The translations under genes and the position numbers were made by a program. Below, in pieces: positions 1 to 7,340 of a stretch of 12,371 nt of DNA. Below the pieces are notes generated by a model. The model saw only the letters and a list, made by a program, of their open reading frames with translations. It was not told where the DNA came from and made no database searches. Numbering within the stretch: the stretch's first letter is position 1; every line of letters begins with the position of its first letter. Location: positions 1 to 12,371 of the forward strand of contig JAERRP010000263.1 in the NCBI GenBank assembly GCA_016735415.1. Reading direction: 5' to 3'. Origin of the DNA: Desulfobacterales bacterium (GTDB taxonomy: Bacteria; Desulfobacterota; Desulfobacteria; Desulfobacterales; UBA5852).

Positions 1-370
1 CGGGATCGCCTTTTCCGGTATCCTGATGCGCTATTTCTTCAAAGTCGATGTTACGGCGGCCAAGGAACTCACTTACGGTCTGGTGACCTTTCAATTGCCC
101 GACCTGGCCAAGATGAAAGAAATCGGCGGCATTTTCTATATCCACGTTTTCTTCGTGAGTGTGCTGCTGGCCTATTTCCCCTGGAGCAAGCTGATGCATA
201 TGGGCGGCATTTTCCTGAGTCCCACCCGCAACCTGGCCAACAACAGCCGCGCCGTTCGGCACGTCAATCCCTGGAACTATCCCGTGAAAGTACACACCTA
301 CGAGGAATATGAGGATGATTTCAGGGAGAAAATGATCGAGGCGGGACTGCCCGTGGATAAAAAGGAGTAA
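1..370 (+). CDS. dsrM: DsrM, C-terminal part (partial at window edge)
   Basis: This is the last 122 codons of the cytochrome b subunit of the DsrMKJOP complex; the frame is open through the left edge, so the N-terminus is missing. DsrM is a NarI-like membrane protein that carries b hemes and exchanges electrons between menaquinone and DsrK. The visible part contains the final hydrophobic helix (about positions 125-200), flanked by two histidines 18 residues apart, first in the IHVFF motif (codon 143-145) and then in KLMH. This is the same spacing as the helix-V heme ligands His187 and His205 of E. coli NarI. A GGIFLSPTRN motif and a charged cytoplasmic tail follow. The stop lies 6 bp before dsrK, and the dsrK ribosome-binding site overlaps the end of dsrM, as expected for one operon. 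Identity is further supported by the dsrKJOP genes that follow. Confidence 0.93.
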   Translation, partial: GIAFSGILMRYFFKVDVTAAKELTYGLVTFQLPDLAKMKEIGGIFYIHVFFVSVLLAYFPWSKLMHMGGIFLSPTRNLANNSRAVRHVNPWNYPVKVHTYEEYEDDFREKMIEAGLPVDKKE

Positions 371-376
371 ACGATA

Positions 377-2011
377 ATGAGCGATCTACCCAAGAGCGAT
401 GAGCTATTCTCCAAATTAGATCATCGGCCGTCCGGAGGCACAGATTGGATGGACACCCCGATCGATATCCGACCGGGGATGTACTGCTACTCGGCCAATC
501 CCAAAAGCATGGAGGCCCTGTCGGCTCCCAACGTCCGCAAATGGAATCCCCTGGAAGAGGACTGGCTGTTGCCCGACAACTGGCAGGAAATCATCCACAA
601 GGGCATGAAGGAGCGCCTGGAACGCTTCCGTTCCTTCAAGGTTTTCATGGATATCTGTGTACGCTGCGGAGCTTGCGCCGACAAGTGCCACTATTTCATC
701 GGCACCGGCGATCCCAGAAACATGCCGGTGCTGCGGGCCGAACTGATGCGCTCGGTCTACCGCAACGACTTTACCACGGCCGGCCGGATAATGGGCCGCC
801 TGGCCGGTGCCCGGCCGATGACCCTGGCGGTACTCAAAGAGTGGTGGTACTACTTTTTCCAGTGTTCGGAATGTCGGCGCTGCTCGGTTTTCTGCCCCTA
901 CGGAATCGATACGGCCGAGATTACGATCATGGGCCGGGAACTCCTCAACCTGGTGGGGCTCAACATCGACTGGATCTCCACCCCGGTGGCCAACTGCTAC
1001 CGGACCGGCAACCATCTCGGGATTCAGCCCCATGCCTTCAAGGACATGCTGGAATTCTTCGTGGAGGACATCGAGGAAATCACCGGTGTCGACTGCACGC
1101 CCAATTATAACAAAAAAGGGGCGGACATCCTCTTCATCACGCCCTCCGGCGACGTGTTTGCCGATCCGGGCACTTACACCTGTATGGGATACCTGATTCT
1201 GTTCCAGTTCCTTAAAGACAAATACGGGCTGGATGTCACCTGGAGCACCTACGCTTCGGAGGGTGGCAACTTCGGTTTCTTCACCTCCCACGAAACCATG
1301 AAGCGGCTGAATTCCAAGATGTACGCCGAAGCCAAACGCCTGGGTGTCAAATGGATTCTGGGCGGCGAATGCGGCCACATGTGGCGGGTCATCCATCAGT
1401 ACATGGACACCATGAACGGACCGGCCGACCACCTGGAACTCCCGGTCAACCCCATCACCGGCACAAAATTCGAAAATGCGGCTTCCACTAAAATGGTCCA
1501 CATCACGGAGTTCACGGCCGACTTGATCAAGCACGGCAAACTGGACCTGGATCCCAGCCGCAACGACAACCAGAAAATCACCTTCCACGACTCCTGTAAC
1601 CCGGCCCGGGGGATGGGCCTGCTGGAAGAACCGCGCTATATCATCGAAAATGTGGCCAAACACTTCTATGAGATGCCGGCCAGCACAATCCGCGAGAACA
1701 CCTTCTGCTGCGGCGCCGGGTCCGGCTTGAATGCCGGTGAGGACATGGAACTGCGGATGTGCGGCGGCCTGCCGCGGGCCAATGCCGTCAAGCACATGGC
1801 TGACAAATACGATGTCAATATGCTGGCCTGCGTGTGCGCCATCGACCGTGCGGCCCTGCCTGATCTGATGAACTACTGGGAGACCGGCGCCGATGTCATC
1901 GGCGTGCACGAGCTGGTGGGTAACGCCCTGATCCTGCCGGGTGAAAAGGAACGCGAAACCGATCTGCGCGGGGAGCCCCTGCCGGGAATGGAGGATGAGG
2001 CTGATGAATGA
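377..2011 (+). CDS. dsrK: DsrK, HdrD-like iron-sulfur subunit of DsrMKJOP
   Basis: DsrK is the cytoplasmic catalytic subunit of the complex, related to HdrD of heterodisulfide reductase. It is thought to take electrons from DsrM and reduce the DsrC trisulfide formed during sulfite reduction. The 544-residue product has two classical 4Fe-4S motifs: Cys94, 97, 100 and 104 (CVRCGACADKC), and Cys163, 166, 169 and 173 (CSECRRCSVFC). It also has the CCG-type cysteines expected for the noncubane catalytic cluster: Cys332 in ECGH, Cys407 in HDSCNPARG, Cys444-445 in FCCGAGSG and Cys485/487 in CVCAID. There are no membrane helices, which fits a cytoplasmic subunit anchored through DsrM. AAGGAG at 362-367, 9 bp before the ATG, supports this start. 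The last 8 bp overlap dsrJ. Family and order leave little doubt. Confidence 0.97.
   Translation: MSDLPKSDELFSKLDHRPSGGTDWMDTPIDIRPGMYCYSANPKSMEALSAPNVRKWNPLEEDWLLPDNWQEIIHKGMKERLERFRSFKVFMDICVRCGACADKCHYFIGTGDPRNMPVLRAELMRSVYRNDFTTAGRIMGRLAGARPMTLAVLKEWWYYFFQCSECRRCSVFCPYGIDTAEITIMGRELLNLVGLNIDWISTPVANCYRTGNHLGIQPHAFKDMLEFFVEDIEEITGVDCTPNYNKKGADILFITPSGDVFADPGTYTCMGYLILFQFLKDKYGLDVTWSTYASEGGNFGFFTSHETMKRLNSKMYAEAKRLGVKWILGGECGHMWRVIHQYMDTMNGPADHLELPVNPITGTKFENAASTKMVHITEFTADLIKHGKLDLDPSRNDNQKITFHDSCNPARGMGLLEEPRYIIENVAKHFYEMPASTIRENTFCCGAGSGLNAGEDMELRMCGGLPRANAVKHMADKYDVNMLACVCAIDRAALPDLMNYWETGADVIGVHELVGNALILPGEKERETDLRGEPLPGMEDEADE
1990..1994 (+). promoter_or_regulatory. Shine-Dalgarno that sets the dsrJ start
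   Basis: GGAGG lies inside the 3' end of dsrK, 9 bp before the ATG at 2004. In-frame alternatives upstream are a GTG at 1941, which would add 21 residues encoded within dsrK, and an ATG at 1995, which directly abuts this site and leaves no spacing. The ATG at 2004 therefore fits best. Confidence 0.6.
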
Positions 2012-2396
2012 TAAAGGCAAGATCATCGCTGGAATAGTGATATTCATCGTCGTCGCGACGAGCCCGTTCTGGTACAATATGCTTATCCCCAAAGCACCGG
2101 CACCCGATCCAGTTCTGACCCAGAAAGCCAAGGACGCCAAAACCTGTGTTCGCGACAAGGCCTTCATGACGGCCAACCATATGCAACTCCTGGATGAATG
2201 GCGTGATACGGTGGTCCGCAAGGCCGAGCGCATTTATGTCAATGCCGAAGGCAGGGAATACAACATGAGCCTTTCCAACACCTGCCTGGACTGCCACGCG
2301 AATAAAACCGAGTTTTGTGATCGCTGCCACGACTATGCATCCATAGAACCTTACTGCTGGGATTGCCATATCGATAATCCGAAGGAGATCAAGTGA
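2004..2396 (+). CDS. dsrJ: DsrJ, membrane-anchored triheme cytochrome c
   Basis: DsrJ is the periplasmic triheme cytochrome c of the DsrMKJOP complex. The 130-residue product starts with a short positive segment and one hydrophobic stretch (about residues 7-28), an uncleaved signal anchor that places the rest in the periplasm. Three CxxCH heme sites crowd the C-terminus: Cys94-His98 (CLDCH), Cys105-His109 (CDRCH) and Cys118-His122 (CWDCH). One more cysteine, Cys48 in KTCVRD, lies near the N-terminus. DsrJ proteins are known for a heme with unusual His/Cys ligation, and this is the only non-heme-motif cysteine available for it. The gene overlaps dsrK by 8 bp, and its TGA shares one base with the dsrO ATG, so translation is probably coupled. 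The electron donor or acceptor of DsrJ is not settled. Confidence 0.95.
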   Translation: MNDKGKIIAGIVIFIVVATSPFWYNMLIPKAPAPDPVLTQKAKDAKTCVRDKAFMTANHMQLLDEWRDTVVRKAERIYVNAEGREYNMSLSNTCLDCHANKTEFCDRCHDYASIEPYCWDCHIDNPKEIK

Positions 2397-3187
2397 TGGA
2401 AGACAGCCGAAGACAATTCCTGAAAATCGCCGGTATCGCGGCGCTGGGACTGGGAACCGCGTCGACGGCCGGCGTCCTGGCGGCCGGCGGGCAACCCCAT
2501 GTCCGCAAAGGGGACAAGGCGCTGAAGGCCAAACAGTGGGGGCTGGTCATCAACACCACCAAACTGGACCATGCCCTGACCGAGCATATCACCGAAGTCT
2601 GCCATAAGGCCCACAATGTCCCCTATATCGATCCGGAAATCGTCGGCCCCAAAGTGGCCAAGCGGCACGAGATCAAGTGGATCTGGGAAACGCACTTCCA
2701 TAACGCCTTTCCGGGCATCGGTTCCAAATACATGAGCGAAGCGGTCGAGGAAAGCCCCTTTTTAGTCCTCTGCAACCATTGTGAGGACCCCCCCTGCGTT
2801 CAGGCCTGCCCCACCGAAGCGACCTTCAAGCGGCCCGACGGCATCGTGATTATGGATTTTCATCGATGCATCGGCTGCCGTTTCTGTATGGCGGCCTGCC
2901 CCTATGGTTCGCGCAGCTTCAACTTCCGCGATCCGCGGCCCTTCATCAAGGAAACCAACTTGGCGTTTCCGACCCGCGCCAAGGGGGTCGTTGAAAAGTG
3001 CAACCTGTGTGCGGAACGCCTGGCGGTCGGTCAACCCCCGGCCTGTGTGGAAGCCTCCGAAGGCGCCATTGTTTTTGGTGACCTGGAAGATTCCCACTCT
3101 GAAGTCCGAGAAGTGCTGAGGGAACATTACACCATTCGCCGCAAGGTCCTCCTCGGGACCGGCCCTGCGGTCTACTACATCATATGA
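2396..3187 (+). CDS. dsrO: DsrO, Tat-exported ferredoxin-like subunit
   Basis: DsrO is the periplasmic iron-sulfur subunit that pairs with the membrane protein DsrP, like NrfC with NrfD. The N-terminus has a twin-arginine signal (SRRQFLK, residues 4-10, then a hydrophobic segment to about residue 30), so it is exported folded. Cysteine motifs are Cys126, 129, 134, 138 (CNHCEDPPCVQAC), Cys158, 161, 164, 168 (CIGCRFCMAAC) and Cys202, 205, 217. A lone Cys69 lies in EVCHKAHNVP. The usual fourth motif is incomplete: the N-terminal CxxCxxC is absent and Ser221 stands where the last cysteine of CVEAC is expected. The 12 remaining cysteines are exactly enough for three 4Fe-4S clusters. I chose the ATG at 2396 over the GTG at 2393 because AAGGAG ends about 9 bp before it and the TGATG overlap with dsrJ is typical. 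Length is 263 residues. Confidence 0.96.
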   Translation: MEDSRRQFLKIAGIAALGLGTASTAGVLAAGGQPHVRKGDKALKAKQWGLVINTTKLDHALTEHITEVCHKAHNVPYIDPEIVGPKVAKRHEIKWIWETHFHNAFPGIGSKYMSEAVEESPFLVLCNHCEDPPCVQACPTEATFKRPDGIVIMDFHRCIGCRFCMAACPYGSRSFNFRDPRPFIKETNLAFPTRAKGVVEKCNLCAERLAVGQPPACVEASEGAIVFGDLEDSHSEVREVLREHYTIRRKVLLGTGPAVYYII

Positions 3188-3194
3188 GGTGGCT

Positions 3195-4352
3195 ATGCTT
3201 GAATACGCGATAAAAGGAGACAAAAGATACTACGGATGGATCGCCGTCCTGCTGGGCCTGATCGGGGTGGGATTCGGGTTTTATCTGTGGCAATTGAAAT
3301 TCGGTCTCGGTATCACCGGGTTGAGCCGGGACGTTTCCTGGGGCTTTTACATCGCCCAGCTGACCTATATGGTGGGTGTGGCCGCCGGCGGCGTGATGGT
3401 GGTGCTGCCCTGTTACCTGCACGATTATAAAGCCTTCGGTCGGATCACCGTGTTAGGGGAGTTTCTGGCGATTGCCGCCCTGATTGTCTGCCTGCTGAGC
3501 GTTGTGGTCGACCTGGGCCAGCCATCCCGGCTCCTGAACGTCATCATCCATTTCTCCCCGCGCTCGATGCTGTTCTATGACATGATCGTGCTCAACGTTT
3601 ACCTGTTTCTCAACCTGGTCGTCGGCTGGAATGTGCTGCAGGCCGAACGCAACGGCACCCATTACCCCTTGTGGGTGAAGCCTTTGATCTACCTTTCCAT
3701 TCCCTGGGCCATCAGCATCCACACCGTAACAGCTTTTCTGTATTGCGGCCTGCCCGGACGCGGTTTCTGGCTGACGGCCATCCTGGCACCGCGCTTTCTG
3801 GCCTCGGCCTTTGCCGCCGGACCGGCCCTGCTGATTGTTTTGAGCCTCATCATTCGGCGTGTGTCTAACTTCGATCCCGGCCGGGAACAGATCCAGACCC
3901 TGGCCAAGATTATCACCTACGCGCTCATCGCCAACCTGTTTTTCTTCGGCTGCGAGCTGTTTGTGGCATTTTACAGCAACATACCGGAACACATGGACCA
4001 TATCAAATACCTGTTCGTCGGTATCCATGGCCATGGGGTTCTGGTACCCTGGATGTGGTCTTCCATGGCCCTGATGGTGCTGGCCCTGATCCTTTTGATT
4101 CCGCCCATAACGCGGCGCAACGAAGGTGTTCTGGCCGTGGCCTGCATCATGCTTTTTATCGGCGCCTGGATCGACAAAGGACTCGGGTTGATCTCGGCCG
4201 GCTTCGTACCGAACCCGTTGCACGAGGTCAACGAGTACATGCCGAGCTTTCCTGAAATCATGATCACCATCGGCGTTTATGCCATTGGTGCCCTGGTGTT
4301 GACGGTGCTCTACAAGATGGTGGTGGGGGTCAAGGTAGAAGTCCGCGCTTAG
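3195..4352 (+). CDS. dsrP: DsrP, NrfD-like integral membrane subunit
   Basis: DsrP is the NrfD/HmeB-type membrane subunit of the complex and is thought to handle quinol oxidation or reduction together with DsrO. The 385-residue product has about ten hydrophobic segments, roughly at residues 14-34, 49-75, 82-105, 117-143, 155-180, 195-220, 235-260, 270-300, 312-335 and 353-378, as expected for this family. No heme-binding CxxCH or iron-sulfur motif is present. The start is taken as the ATG at 3195 because GAGG at 3186-3189 lies 5 bp upstream; the in-frame GTG at 3189 has no ribosome-binding site. The gene follows dsrO after 7 bp and is the last gene of the operon. The direction of electron flow through DsrOP is not shown by the sequence. 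Confidence 0.95.
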   Translation: MLEYAIKGDKRYYGWIAVLLGLIGVGFGFYLWQLKFGLGITGLSRDVSWGFYIAQLTYMVGVAAGGVMVVLPCYLHDYKAFGRITVLGEFLAIAALIVCLLSVVVDLGQPSRLLNVIIHFSPRSMLFYDMIVLNVYLFLNLVVGWNVLQAERNGTHYPLWVKPLIYLSIPWAISIHTVTAFLYCGLPGRGFWLTAILAPRFLASAFAAGPALLIVLSLIIRRVSNFDPGREQIQTLAKIITYALIANLFFFGCELFVAFYSNIPEHMDHIKYLFVGIHGHGVLVPWMWSSMALMVLALILLIPPITRRNEGVLAVACIMLFIGAWIDKGLGLISAGFVPNPLHEVNEYMPSFPEIMITIGVYAIGALVLTVLYKMVVGVKVEVRA

Positions 4353-4381
4353 TAGGGCGCGCGAAAAAATAAGGTACATTG

Positions 4382-4518
4382 TAAGCGCCGCTACATTCCG
4401 CCGGGCGGCGTTGCCAAAGCTCGTAACAGGCGTCTATTCCTGCACTTTCGCGCCTTATCCGACGGGCGGCGGGTGCTGCAACGCTGAAAATGGCAAATTA
4501 ATTTTTGCGCGAACCCTA
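4382..4518 (+). repeat. Dispersed intergenic element, copy A
   Basis: This non-coding stretch between dsrP and fdhD resembles 10117-10217. The best-matching core is 4479-4518, which aligns without gaps to 10178-10217 with 33 of 40 identities by hand count; the shared part includes TTTTTGCGCGA. Weaker similarity extends left: AAGCGCC (4383-4389), a GGCGGCG and an AACAGGCG (4425-4432) have counterparts in the same order in copy B. Copy B lacks roughly 35 bp in the middle. Copy A also has a possible hairpin, CGCCGC (4386-4391) with GCGGCG (4405-4410). No ORF or transposase is associated. It may be a non-autonomous repeat or a family of 3' untranslated elements; the outer boundaries are uncertain. 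Confidence 0.5.
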
Positions 4519-4548
4519 TCCGAGATCCTCGACAGTAACGTTCTTAAG

Positions 4549-4583
4549 GCCCCGCCCCTGCAATAGGGAGCGGGGCTTTTTTT
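4549..4583 (+). terminator. Rho-independent terminator of the dsr operon
   Basis: GCCCCGCCCCT (4549-4559) pairs with AGGGAGCGGGGC (4565-4576) with a single-base bulge and a 5-base loop, followed by seven T residues (4577-4583). The T-run is on the plus strand only, so it ends transcripts arriving from dsrP, 197 bp upstream, before they enter fdhD antisense. Confidence 0.88.
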
Positions 4584-4595
4584 GTTTCGGATCCG

Positions 4596-5441
4596 TTATC
4601 GTTGGGGGCGGGCGGGGTCGTGCGTATCGCGCAGTCGTTCGTTTCCGGTGAAGATAAACAGTCCGCCGCCGCCGGGCATTTTTGTGGCCAGGGTGATGTT
4701 GAGCCCTTCGGCCAGGGCCACGGCCAGGGCGGTGGGTCGGGAATTGGCCAGAATCACGGGAATACGGGCGCGGGCGGCCTTCTGCACCAGTTCGTAGCTG
4801 ATCCGCGAGGACAAAACGAGAAAGCCGATGCGGGATAACTGCCGTCCGAGGAACAGGCGGCCGATGCTTTTGTCCAGGGCACTGTGGCGGCCGACATCCT
4901 CGGCCACGGTCAAAAACTGCCCCTGCCGATCAAACAGCGCCGCCGCGTGGGCCGCCCGGGTTGCGGCCCGCAGGGGTTGGTATTGATCGATGGACAGCAG
5001 GCACTTCGCTGCGGCCGCGGACGCAATGACCGGACCGTCCGGCACCGGCTGAAGGTTCTGATACAGATCCAGGATCAATTCCTTGCCGCACAGTCCGCAA
5101 CCGGTCTGGCTGATATGGGCCCGGCGATGATCCTGGGCTCTGAACCGTGCGGCCGCGGTTTTACTCAAGGTGACCGTTACCGTGTTGCTTTCCGGTCCGT
5201 CGCACAGGGACAGATTGGTAATGTCATCCGGCGTGTCGATGATGCCTTCGGCCAGGCAAAGACCGGCGGCGTGCTCTTTTTCGTCACCGGGCGTGCGCAT
5301 GACGACCACAAAAGGCTGGCCCTGAACCCGAATGGATAGCGGCTCTTCGGCGATAAGGGTCAGACGGTCGGTGGGATCCGGTAAGGGGTCCGCATGCCAG
5401 CGGGTGACAGTCCGTTGCGTCTGTTTGTTGGACGCTTTCAT
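4596..5441 (-). CDS. fdhD: FdhD, formate dehydrogenase sulfurtransferase
   Basis: FdhD takes sulfur from a cysteine desulfurase such as IscS and passes it to the molybdenum or tungsten bis-MGD cofactor, which is needed for active formate dehydrogenase. The 281-residue cytoplasmic product matches the family across its length: EEPLSIRV near residue 32, MRTPGDEKEHAAG at 48-60, the catalytic cysteine pair Cys115/Cys118 in CGLCGK, EDVGRHSALDK at 181-191, SSRISYELVQKA at 211-222 and the ATKMPGGGG segment near 252. The family consensus usually has Asn where this protein has Ser187. No formate dehydrogenase gene lies in the window, so its target is elsewhere in the genome. The ATG at 5441 is the only clear start, but its ribosome-binding site is weak: AAAGGA sits about 15 bp upstream. 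It is convergent with dsrP and divergent from rplU. Confidence 0.95.
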   Translation of the reverse strand: MKASNKQTQRTVTRWHADPLPDPTDRLTLIAEEPLSIRVQGQPFVVVMRTPGDEKEHAAGLCLAEGIIDTPDDITNLSLCDGPESNTVTVTLSKTAAARFRAQDHRRAHISQTGCGLCGKELILDLYQNLQPVPDGPVIASAAAAKCLLSIDQYQPLRAATRAAHAAALFDRQGQFLTVAEDVGRHSALDKSIGRLFLGRQLSRIGFLVLSSRISYELVQKAARARIPVILANSRPTALAVALAEGLNITLATKMPGGGGLFIFTGNERLRDTHDPARPQR

Positions 5442-5595
5442 GGGCTCGGTTGAAGGTCCTTTGATCGGTTCGTCCCCGGCCTTCGGTGTCGGGATTCAAT
5501 TTGCATCACACGGATGCGTTTCAGATAATGATGGTCCGAATAATATCAGGCGTTTGTCGATATTGCCATCAAATTTGAAGGTCTTGTTATTTTGC
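5442..5595. other. Divergent spacer between fdhD and rplU
   Basis: The spacer upstream of the rplU promoter is clearly more AT-rich than its surroundings and holds no convincing gene. It must contain the fdhD promoter on the minus strand, but I could not find a -35/-10 pair with acceptable spacing there. Small symmetric elements are present: GCATC-N5-GATGC at about 5502-5516 and TCAAATTTGA at 5569-5578. Their role is unknown. Confidence 0.4.
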
Positions 5596-5623
5596 TTGAC
5601 AAATGCTTTTCGTAAAGTAATAT
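5596..5623 (+). promoter_or_regulatory. Sigma70-type promoter for the rplU operon
   Basis: A perfect -35 box TTGACA (5596-5601) is separated by 16 bp from TAATAT (5618-5623). Transcription would start near 5630 and leave a leader of about 97 nt before rplU. The leader contains AGGGC near 5634 and GCCCT near 5681, which could pair; whether this is a ribosomal-protein autoregulatory structure cannot be told from one sequence. A palindrome TCAAATTTGA (5569-5578) lies 17 bp upstream of the -35 box. Confidence 0.7.
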
Positions 5624-5726
5624 TGCTTGGTTTTAGGGCGCCAAAAAATCATGTTGGTACAAATCAGGATATTATTCAAGCCCTTCAAGCGATCAATACC
5701 ACGAAAGAGGGGTCAAAGGAGGCCGT

Positions 5727-6041
5727 ATGTACGCTGTGGTCAAAACAGGCGGAAAACAATACAAAGTTCAGGAAGGCGACGTCCTGCGGGTGGAGAAACT
5801 CCCGGGCGATATCGGGGCTGAAATCGCTTTCGAGGACGTTCTGCTGTTCTCCGATGGTGAAAATCTCCAGGTTGGTACGCCCAAACTTGACAATATCGCG
5901 GTCACCGGCCAAATCGTCGATCAGGGCAAAGCCAAAAAGATTATTGTTTTCAAGTATAAGCGCCGCAAACGCTATCGGCGCAAACAGGGGCATCGCCAGC
6001 AGTTTACGTCCGTTAAAATCGACCGCATTCAGGCCAACTGA
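5727..6041 (+). CDS. rplU: 50S ribosomal protein L21
   Basis: Ribosomal protein L21 of the large subunit binds 23S rRNA. The 104-residue product begins MYAVVKTGGKQYKV, the family signature, and has the conserved basic region KYKRRKRYRRKQGHRQ near residues 75-90 followed by VKIDRI. Length is normal for the family. AAAGGAGG (5715-5722) precedes the ATG by only 4 bp, a strong but close ribosome-binding site. It is the first gene of the rplU-rpmA-obgE-proB-nadD-rsfS cluster; rplU-rpmA-obgE is a common bacterial order. Expression is probably driven by the promoter at 5596-5623. Confidence 0.98.
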   Translation: MYAVVKTGGKQYKVQEGDVLRVEKLPGDIGAEIAFEDVLLFSDGENLQVGTPKLDNIAVTGQIVDQGKAKKIIVFKYKRRKRYRRKQGHRQQFTSVKIDRIQAN

Positions 6042-6081
6042 ATGCCGTTGGGCGTTATACGAATGATTAAGGAGTTTTCCA

Positions 6082-6336
6082 ATGGCACATAAAAAAGCAG
6101 GGGGCAGTTCTAAAAACGGTCGCGACAGCAACGGCCAGAGGCGGGGGATCAAACGTTACGGCGGTGAGCAGGTGCGCGCCGGCAGTATTCTGGTCCGTCA
6201 GCTGGGCACCCGGATTCACCCCGGCGACAATGTCGGTATGGGCAGGGATTACACCCTGTTCGCCAAGATCGACGGTATTGTCGCTTACAAGCGTTCCGGA
6301 CGCTCGCGGAAAAAAGTCAGTGTACATGCCGAGTGA
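6082..6336 (+). CDS. rpmA: 50S ribosomal protein L27
   Basis: L27 reaches with its N-terminus toward the peptidyl transferase centre and helps place tRNA. The 84-residue product starts [16 protein letters not shown], the normal N-terminus in which the second residue is Ala. There is no Firmicutes-type N-terminal extension that would need cleavage. Further signatures are [10 protein letters not shown] near residues 20-29 and the [20 protein letters not shown] segment. TAAGGAG (6068-6074) is 7 bp before the ATG. The gap to rplU is 40 bp, and the stop overlaps the obgE GTG start by 4 bp. Confidence 0.98.
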   Translation: MAHKKAGGSSKNGRDSNGQRRGIKRYGGEQVRAGSILVRQLGTRIHPGDNVGMGRDYTLFAKIDGIVAYKRSGRSRKKVSVHAE

Positions 6337-7340
6337 AATTCATTGACGAAGCAACCATTACCGTCCGGTCCGGTGACGGGGGCCGCGGTTGCGCCAGTTT
6401 CCGGAGAGAAAAATACGTACCGCGCGGCGGTCCGGATGGCGGTGACGGGGGCCGGGGTGGTGACATCATCCTGGTCACCACTTTGCGCAAACGCACCCTT
6501 CAGCAATTCCAATTTAAAAGACAGTTCAAGGCCCCCAATGGCGGCCACGGTCAGGGCAAGCAGAAAACCGGACGCAAAGGGGCCGATCTGATCATTGAGG
6601 TGCCGCCGGGGACCCTGATTTCCGAGGCGGAGACCGGCGTACTGATCCGGGACCTGGCCGCAGCGGAGGAACGCTTCGTGGTAGCTCGCGGCGGTCGTGG
6701 CGGGCGCGGCAACATCCGTTTTAAATCATCGACCAACCGTGCACCGCGCTATGCCCAACCCGGAGAGCCCGGGGAAACATTCGCCCTCAAATTCGAGTTG
6801 AAGCTGCTGGCCGATGTCGGTCTTGTCGGTTTGCCCAATGCCGGCAAGTCGACGCTCATCCGTGCCATTTCCGCGGCCCGCCCCAAAATCGGGGATTACC
6901 CCTTTACAACACTGAATCCCATTTTGGGGGTGGTTGAAACAGGTTGGAGCGATCCATTCGTGGTGGCGGACATCCCCGGCCTGATCGAAGGCGCCCATCA
7001 AGGCGCCGGATTGGGGCATCGTTTTCTACGCCACGTTGAGCGTACGCGTGTCCTGGTGCATTTGATCGATGCCGCCGGGATCGATCCGGATGATCCCCTG
7101 GCCGAATTCAACACCATCAAAAATGAACTGGCGCTTTTCAAAGCCGAACTGGCATGCAAACCCTGTCTGGTGGTCCTGAACAAAATCGATCGGCCCGGTG
7201 TCGAGGCCAACATCCGGTGTTTCAAACGCAAGGCTCCCGAACTTGAGGTTCTATCGATTTCCGCGTTGACGTCCGAGGGCCTGGAAAGAATGAAAACCAA
7301 AATCGTACAACTTCTGGAACGGCCGGATGGCGATGAATAA
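6333..7340 (+). CDS. obgE: Obg/CgtA GTPase
   Basis: Obg is a GTPase that acts in late assembly of the 50S subunit and in stress responses. The 335-residue product has the glycine-rich Obg fold at residues 1-158 ([27 protein letters not shown]) and then the G domain: G1 GLPNAGKST at 166-174, G3 DIPG at 213-216, G4 NKID at 283-286 and a SAL G5 motif near 308. It ends soon after the G domain, so it lacks the OCT domain seen in many Gram-positive Obg proteins; this is common in proteobacteria. Translation starts at GTG (6333), which overlaps the rpmA stop as GTGA. No good ribosome-binding site is seen, so coupling to rpmA is likely. The last 14 bp overlap proB. Confidence 0.97.
   Translation: MKFIDEATITVRSGDGGRGCASFRREKYVPRGGPDGGDGGRGGDIILVTTLRKRTLQQFQFKRQFKAPNGGHGQGKQKTGRKGADLIIEVPPGTLISEAETGVLIRDLAAAEERFVVARGGRGGRGNIRFKSSTNRAPRYAQPGEPGETFALKFELKLLADVGLVGLPNAGKSTLIRAISAARPKIGDYPFTTLNPILGVVETGWSDPFVVADIPGLIEGAHQGAGLGHRFLRHVERTRVLVHLIDAAGIDPDDPLAEFNTIKNELALFKAELACKPCLVVLNKIDRPGVEANIRCFKRKAPELEVLSISALTSEGLERMKTKIVQLLERPDGDE

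Noticed and set aside
416..2233. Very long open frame (605 codons) on the minus strand opposite dsrK
   Set aside because: It mirrors dsrK, whose family, motifs and ribosome-binding site are certain. Long antisense frames are expected in GC-rich genes with strong third-position bias, and the translation matches no family I know.
3453..4379. 308-codon minus-strand frame opposite dsrP
   Set aside because: Its translation is rich in His, Gln and Asp, typical of the antisense of membrane-helix codons; dsrP is the real gene.
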